Part shown: one piece after another, positions 4,602 through 5,349 of the stretch
Position numbering within the stretch: the stretch's first letter is position 1
How the letters are laid out: each line of letters opens with the position of its first letter
Source of the DNA: Pseudomonadota bacterium
GTDB lineage: Bacteria > Pseudomonadota > Alphaproteobacteria > Rhodospirillales > 2-02-FULL-58-16
DNA length: 5,349 nucleotides
Assembly: GCA_022572335.1 (NCBI GenBank)
Contig: JACZWD010000177.1
Coordinates: forward strand, 1 to 5,349
Direction of reading: 5' to 3'
Notes under the pieces: generated by a model
Database searches by the model: none
What the model saw: only the letters and a program-made list of their open reading frames with translations
What the model was told of the DNA's origin: nothing
Made by a program: the position numbers and the translations under genes

Positions 4602-5349
4602 TCAGAGATTCTCCACGTATCGGATCATGCGCCGGCGGGTCTCGGGATCCGGCAGGCGGCCCCGGGCCGCGCCCATGTTCTCGCGCATGTGGCCGACCCT
4701 GGACGTCGCCGGGATGGCACAGGTGACAGCCGGGTGGGAGACAATGAATTTGAGGAAGAACTGAGCCCAGTTGGCGCAATCGAACTCCGCCGCCCATGGG
4801 GGCAGCGGATGGCGTTCGAAACGGTCGAACAGGCCACCCCGCCGGAACGGCCGGTTGATGATCACCGCCAGGCGGCGCTCGGCGGCGAGCGGCAGCAGCC
4901 GCCGCTCGGCCTCGCGGTCGAGAATGTTGTACGTGAACTGGACGAAGTCGATCGGCGCCGAGGCCATGATTTTCGCCAACTCCTCGTGGCGGCGGCCGTG
5001 GGACGTGGTGACGCCGATGTAGCGGATGCGGCCGTCGGCCCTCCATTTTAGCAGGGTTTCCAGGTGCGCCTCCCACGACCACAGGTTATGGACCTGCATC
5101 AAATCGAAGCGGTCCTCGCCCCACAGCTTCTCCGAGATCGTCATCTGCCGGCGGCCGTGCCACTGAAAGGGCGTCCACACCTTGGTCGCCGAGAACAGCG
5201 TCCGGGTGTCGGCGATGCGCGGCAGGCAATAGCCGATCACCTCTTCCGAGGTGCCGTACATGGGAGACGAATCGATCATGCCGCCGCCGGACTCGAAGAA
5301 CGCCCCGAGCACCTGAAGACGAACCTGCCTCGCCGGCTGGTCGTCGCCG
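4602..5349 (-). CDS. Aldo/keto reductase, N-terminus beyond the right edge
   Basis: The minus-strand frame is open from the right edge of the window to TGA at 4602-4604, giving 248 complete visible residues. The aldo/keto reductase tetrad is present: Asp26 and Tyr31 in MIDSSPMYG, Lys56 in SATKVW and His87 in MQVHNLW (numbered from the first complete visible codon). The TIM-barrel strands RIRYIGVTTSHGR and IDFVQFTYNILDREAE and the NADPH-site region VTCAIPATSRVGHMRENM also fit. These are usually cytosolic NADPH-dependent carbonyl reductases; the substrate cannot be read from sequence. A GTG at 5310-5312 could act as a start, but it lies only 13 residues before the catalytic Asp. Twelve more codons upstream are open, so the true start, including the first barrel strand, is outside the window. 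It is transcribed toward the lipoprotein gene and ends 196 bases from it. Confidence 0.9.
   Translation of the reverse strand, partial: GDDQPARQVRLQVLGAFFESGGGMIDSSPMYGTSEEVIGYCLPRIADTRTLFSATKVWTPFQWHGRRQMTISEKLWGEDRFDLMQVHNLWSWEAHLETLLKWRADGRIRYIGVTTSHGRRHEELAKIMASAPIDFVQFTYNILDREAERRLLPLAAERRLAVIINRPFRRGGLFDRFERHPLPPWAAEFDCANWAQFFLKFIVSHPAVTCAIPATSRVGHMRENMGAARGRLPDPETRRRMIRYVENL

Noticed and set aside
4552..5082. A 176-codon minus-strand frame inside the aldo/keto reductase gene
   Set aside because: Shadow of the reductase in a neighbouring frame; its translation is Pro/Arg/His-rich and unrelated to any family I know.

Overview
The window suggests a high-GC proteobacterium, most likely an alphaproteobacterium. 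This is inferred from the apaG/hslO pair, the codon use (nearly all G/C in third position from about 1320 on) and the style of the aldo/keto reductase; nothing here fixes a genus. Composition changes along the window. By hand count, the first 120 bases are about 26% G+C, roughly 540-600 is about 55%, 1261-1320 is about 58%, and from about 1320 it jumps to 70% or more and stays there, apart from short AT-rich patches between genes.

Left part (1-1727). The tail of an unrecognised AT-rich gene ends at 97 in an ATGA overlap with a short gluconate 2-dehydrogenase subunit 3-like gene. Two bases after that gene comes a GMC-type FAD oxidoreductase gene, the usual partner of such a subunit. The GMC reading frame is not normal. 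After about 335 codons of good GMC sequence it runs, in frame, into the C-terminal third of a calcineurin-like metallophosphoesterase. The jump in G+C falls at the same place. This is a real fusion or deletion joint, or a chimeric assembly; the sequence alone cannot decide which.

Middle part (1728-3775). apaG and hslO (redox chaperone Hsp33) follow on the same strand. About 520 bp separate them, most of it a 385 bp element (2461-2845) with 34 bp terminal inverted repeats matching at 31 positions. Inside are two successive modules, each with its own inverted repeat and one copy of a 70 bp GC-rich direct repeat. It looks like a non-coding miniature transposable or foldback element. Its right terminal repeat ends three bases before the hslO start codon, so the hslO leader, including the likely ribosome binding site, is element DNA.

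Right part (3776-5349). A small predicted lipoprotein gene follows hslO by 51 bp and may share its transcript. A convergent aldo/keto reductase gene on the minus strand runs off the right edge. The genes do not form one obvious pathway. ApaG, Hsp33 and the lipoprotein look like ordinary chromosomal genes. The most unusual parts are the oxidoreductase/phosphoesterase chimera and the nested repeat element fused to the hslO leader.
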